A stretch of 64,000 nt of DNA, taken from contig CANMSL010000004.1 in assembly GCA_947500505.1 (NCBI GenBank), positions 124,001 through 188,000 of the forward strand. Reading direction: 5' to 3'. The notes under the pieces are model-generated. The model worked only from the letters and a program-made list of their open reading frames with translations, was not told where the DNA came from and made no database searches. This stretch comes from an uncultured Aquimarina sp. (GTDB taxonomy: Bacteria > Bacteroidota > Bacteroidia > Flavobacteriales > Flavobacteriaceae). Positions 62,144-64,000 of this stretch are shown here, piece after piece (within the stretch, counting starts at the first letter, position 1; every line of letters starts with the position of its first letter). Made by a program: the position numbers and the translations under genes.

Positions 62144-62602
62144 TCATTCATCTTTACTTTTAATGGTCCACTCAAAATTAAAAGTAGAAACCTCTACTCC
62201 ATCCTTATTAGTACCTATAGATTTCATCCAAACAGTTTGCCCCTCTCCGGTTTCAATTGCTTTATGAATAGCATCTTTGATCAAATGCCCGTCATTACAT
62301 ATAAAAGTGATTCTACCTGTAGCTTTTTTGGTGAATGTCGCATTATTAGTTGCTACTAACATAGAAATCTTTTTACCACTTTCCTGAATCTGACTAGACA
62401 CCATAGCGCCTGTACTCATTTCGGCCGCCATACCCTGAACCGCCCAAAACATTGAATTAAAAGGATTTTGATTTATCCATCTATGCTTAACACTAACAGT
62501 ACAGCTTGATTCATCAATATGTTTTACACGAACTCCACAGAGCCAGGCAGAAGGTAACTTAAACATTGTGAAGGTGTTAATTTTTCCAGGAGTAATCTTC
62601 AT
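62144..62602 (-). CDS. DUF4442 hotdog-fold protein
   Basis: 152 residues. Ala-Trp-Leu-Cys-Gly-Val-Arg-Val, Asn-Gln-Asn-Pro-Phe-Asn-Ser-Met-Phe-Trp-Ala-Val-Gln-Gly-Met-Ala-Ala-Glu (central helix) and later beta strands match DUF4442, a hotdog family probably acting as acyl-CoA thioesterases. The conserved Asn/Glu of the central helix are present. It is monocistronic. Confidence 0.87.
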   Translation of the reverse strand: MKITPGKINTFTMFKLPSAWLCGVRVKHIDESSCTVSVKHRWINQNPFNSMFWAVQGMAAEMSTGAMVSSQIQESGKKISMLVATNNATFTKKATGRITFICNDGHLIKDAIHKAIETGEGQTVWMKSIGTNKDGVEVSTFNFEWTIKSKDE

Positions 62603-62755
62603 GAGATAGTATTTATTTGCCTAAATTATTGAAAAAGAATGGACATACAAAACATTTAAAAATCATAAAATTATGTTAAATTATGGTACTATGTTTTGCA
62701 TAATACCTTCTTTTAGATATATATTTGCATAAGAAACTATTATATACTTTTAAAA

Positions 62756-63208
62756 ATGTCTACTAACAACCACAATAACATCGCAACATTTATGCACTTA
62801 GGAGTATTTACTAAATACTTCATTCCGTTTGGAAACTTTATAGTCCCTATACTATTATGGACCACCAATAAAGATAAATCCGATTTCATCGATAATCACG
62901 GCAAAGAGGCAATCAATTTTCAGTTAAGCATTCTATTGTATACTGTAATTCTGGGAATGATCTCTTTTCCGTTTTTCGTTTTTAATATTTTCGGTGATGC
63001 TTCTTTATTCGATGTTTTTAACCATAATGGATTGGACATAAACTTTTCGACTGGCGGAGGATTTAGAACATTGATTGGCGCATCCTTTATAGGAGTTATC
63101 GCATTGATAGGATTCTTTTTAGAAATTATTTTTATAATCTCTGCGGCTTTAAAAGCCAATAAAAGTGAGCTTTATAGGTATCCATTAACTATCAGATTCA
63201 TAAAGTAA
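62756..63208 (+). CDS. DUF4870 membrane protein
   Basis: 150 residues. A short His/Asn-rich start, then hydrophobic segments near 20-40, 60-80 and 100-130, with Asp-Asn-His-Gly-Lys-Glu-Ala-Ile-Asn-Phe-Gln (about 43-53), the DUF4870 hallmark. It precedes an M50-like gene by 6 bases and a PadR gene further on, so they probably share a transcript. Confidence 0.9.
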   Translation: MSTNNHNNIATFMHLGVFTKYFIPFGNFIVPILLWTTNKDKSDFIDNHGKEAINFQLSILLYTVILGMISFPFFVFNIFGDASLFDVFNHNGLDINFSTGGGFRTLIGASFIGVIALIGFFLEIIFIISAALKANKSELYRYPLTIRFIK

Positions 63209-63214
63209 TTAAAA

Positions 63215-63748
63215 ATGAACTCATCAATCAACTTAACATATGTTCTAATTACTGCCATAGCTGTGGTGTCTTCCTTCTTTTTTCATGAGTTGGCCCATTT
63301 CATTGCTGGGAAACTCTTAGGGTACGAAATGGGAATGACACTCAATTCGGCATTCCTAATAGAAGGATCATACCAAACAGCCTGGCATCAACAATTAGTA
63401 AGTGCTGCAGGACCTTTATTTACAATTCTACAGGCATTTATCATTTATTATATAATCAAAAAAACAAATAACAAGCATTGGTACCCATTCTTATTTTTTG
63501 CATTTTACTCAAGAGTATTAGCAATGATCATATCTATATTTAATCCCAATGACGAGGCTCGGATAAGTGCCTGGCTCGGACTTGGATATTGGGTACTACC
63601 CCTATTGGTTGTTTTTACATTGTTAATACTTTTAGTCAAAACATCAAAAGAACAGAGATACAATCTAAAATTTAACTTAATCAATTATGTTTTAGCTACT
63701 GTTTTTATTGCTGGGGTCGTATTCTCTGATCAATATATATTTAAATAA
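63215..63748 (+). CDS. M50 (site-2 protease)-like membrane protein
   Basis: 177 residues with six hydrophobic segments. The first contains His-Glu-Leu-Ala-His (24-28), the zinc motif of M50 intramembrane proteases. Ser-Ala-Ala-Gly-Pro-Leu (63-68) and Asn-Pro-Asn-Asp-Glu (110-114) resemble the Gly-Pro and Asn-Pro-x-Asp segments that complete the active site. It is about half the size of canonical S2P and lacks a PDZ domain. It lies 6 bases after DUF4870 and may be a compact protease or an inactive relative. Confidence 0.75.
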   Translation: MNSSINLTYVLITAIAVVSSFFFHELAHFIAGKLLGYEMGMTLNSAFLIEGSYQTAWHQQLVSAAGPLFTILQAFIIYYIIKKTNNKHWYPFLFFAFYSRVLAMIISIFNPNDEARISAWLGLGYWVLPLLVVFTLLILLVKTSKEQRYNLKFNLINYVLATVFIAGVVFSDQYIFK

Positions 63749-63801
63749 TCATTAATCATTAATCAAAAAATGAACAGTTTAACTTTTTAAAAATTCAGTT
63801 T

Positions 63802-64000
63802 ATGAAGATCGAAAACACAAAAGCGCAGATGCGTAAAGGTGTTCTGGAATATTGCATACTTTCAATTCTTAGGGATGACGATGCTTATGTAGCAGAGATT
63901 TTAGAGACCCTTAAAGATGCAAAGATGTTAGTTGTAGAAGGCACTATATACCCCTTACTAACCAGACTTAAAAATGCCGGGCTACTTAGTTATCGCTGGG
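63802..64000 (+). CDS. PadR family regulator (cut by window end)
   Basis: 66 codons are visible from ATG 63802 with no stop: Lys-Gly-Val-Leu-Glu-Tyr-Cys-Ile-Leu-Ser-Ile-Leu, Tyr-Val-Ala-Glu-Ile-Leu, Glu-Gly-Thr-Ile-Tyr-Pro-Leu-Leu-Thr-Arg-Leu-Lys. This is the PadR winged helix. It is 53 bases after the M50-like gene. PadR proteins usually repress a neighbouring membrane-protein gene, so it may regulate itself and the two upstream genes or genes beyond the window. Confidence 0.92.
   Translation, partial: MKIENTKAQMRKGVLEYCILSILRDDDAYVAEILETLKDAKMLVVEGTIYPLLTRLKNAGLLSYRW

Noticed and set aside
1..64000. rRNA, tRNA, integrase or transposase genes
   Set aside because: None was recognised on either strand by eye; absence is only as good as a visual scan.

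Overview
The window is AT-rich, densely coded DNA from a member of the Bacteroidota, most likely a marine Flavobacteriaceae (an Aquimarina-like genome fits; this is inference). The evidence is a TonB-dependent receptor of the CarboxypepD_reg/plug type plus a related one, an M36 peptidase with a type IX secretion C-terminal tail, many short-signal lipoproteins, LytS/LytTR two-component pairs, 2TM-domain proteins, DUF4331 proteins, a LETM1-related biofilm protein, promoters of the TAnnTTTG type, and few Shine-Dalgarno sequences. No rRNA, tRNA, CRISPR array or intact transposase was seen.

Layout. 0-10 kb: end of a DUF1801-like gene, a Crp/Fnr regulator followed by a perfect FNR-type box in front of two small membrane-protein genes, a GH13 lipoprotein, a frameshifted outer-membrane protein, a DUF547 protein, a beta-lactamase-fold serine hydrolase and a LytS/LytTR pair. 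9.7-16 kb: a nonsense-disrupted DUF559 gene, an internally deleted Asp/Asn hydroxylase homologue, a SulP anion transporter, GrpB, and an alpha/beta hydrolase-OsmC fusion. 15.8-25 kb: the secreted M36 peptidase, small envelope proteins, LVIVD lipoproteins, a Cu/Zn superoxide dismutase, an ECF sigma/anti-sigma pair and RidA. 25-30.5 kb: a His-rich TonB receptor, a TPR lipoprotein and two DUF4331 genes. 30.7-38.2 kb: LETM1-related protein, a second ECF sigma unit, NDH-2, a second TonB receptor and a zeta-type toxin with a small partner gene.

38.5-46 kb is the most unusual part. A TPR protein, a LytS-type histidine kinase fused to a 2TM domain, three free 2TM proteins, an 8-bp tandem-repeat array and a LytTR response regulator are followed by a TPR/AraC regulator and then four small genes for leader peptides ending in Gly-Gly. 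Three share one leader and have Cys-rich cores, one with the cysteine spacing of an inhibitor-cystine-knot (knottin) peptide. The fourth looks like a class I lanthipeptide precursor, and a fifth precursor-like frame without an ATG lies at 48.8-48.9 kb. No maturation or export gene is in the window, and the area is packed with two families of dispersed inverted-repeat elements, one of them tandemly amplified.

46-64 kb is more ordinary: acyltransferase, CoA pyrophosphatase and cyclophilin (with overlapping divergent start codons), the RDD / SpoIIM / DUF4129 / DUF4350 / MoxR / DUF58 cluster, OxyR with both redox cysteines, AIM24, a large metzincin-like protease, a DUF4442 hotdog protein, and a DUF4870 / M50-like / PadR group cut by the window end. 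Several genes look broken (DUF559, hydroxylase, outer-membrane protein, an unnamed fragment near 24.2 kb), suggesting continuing gene decay around repeat-rich spots.
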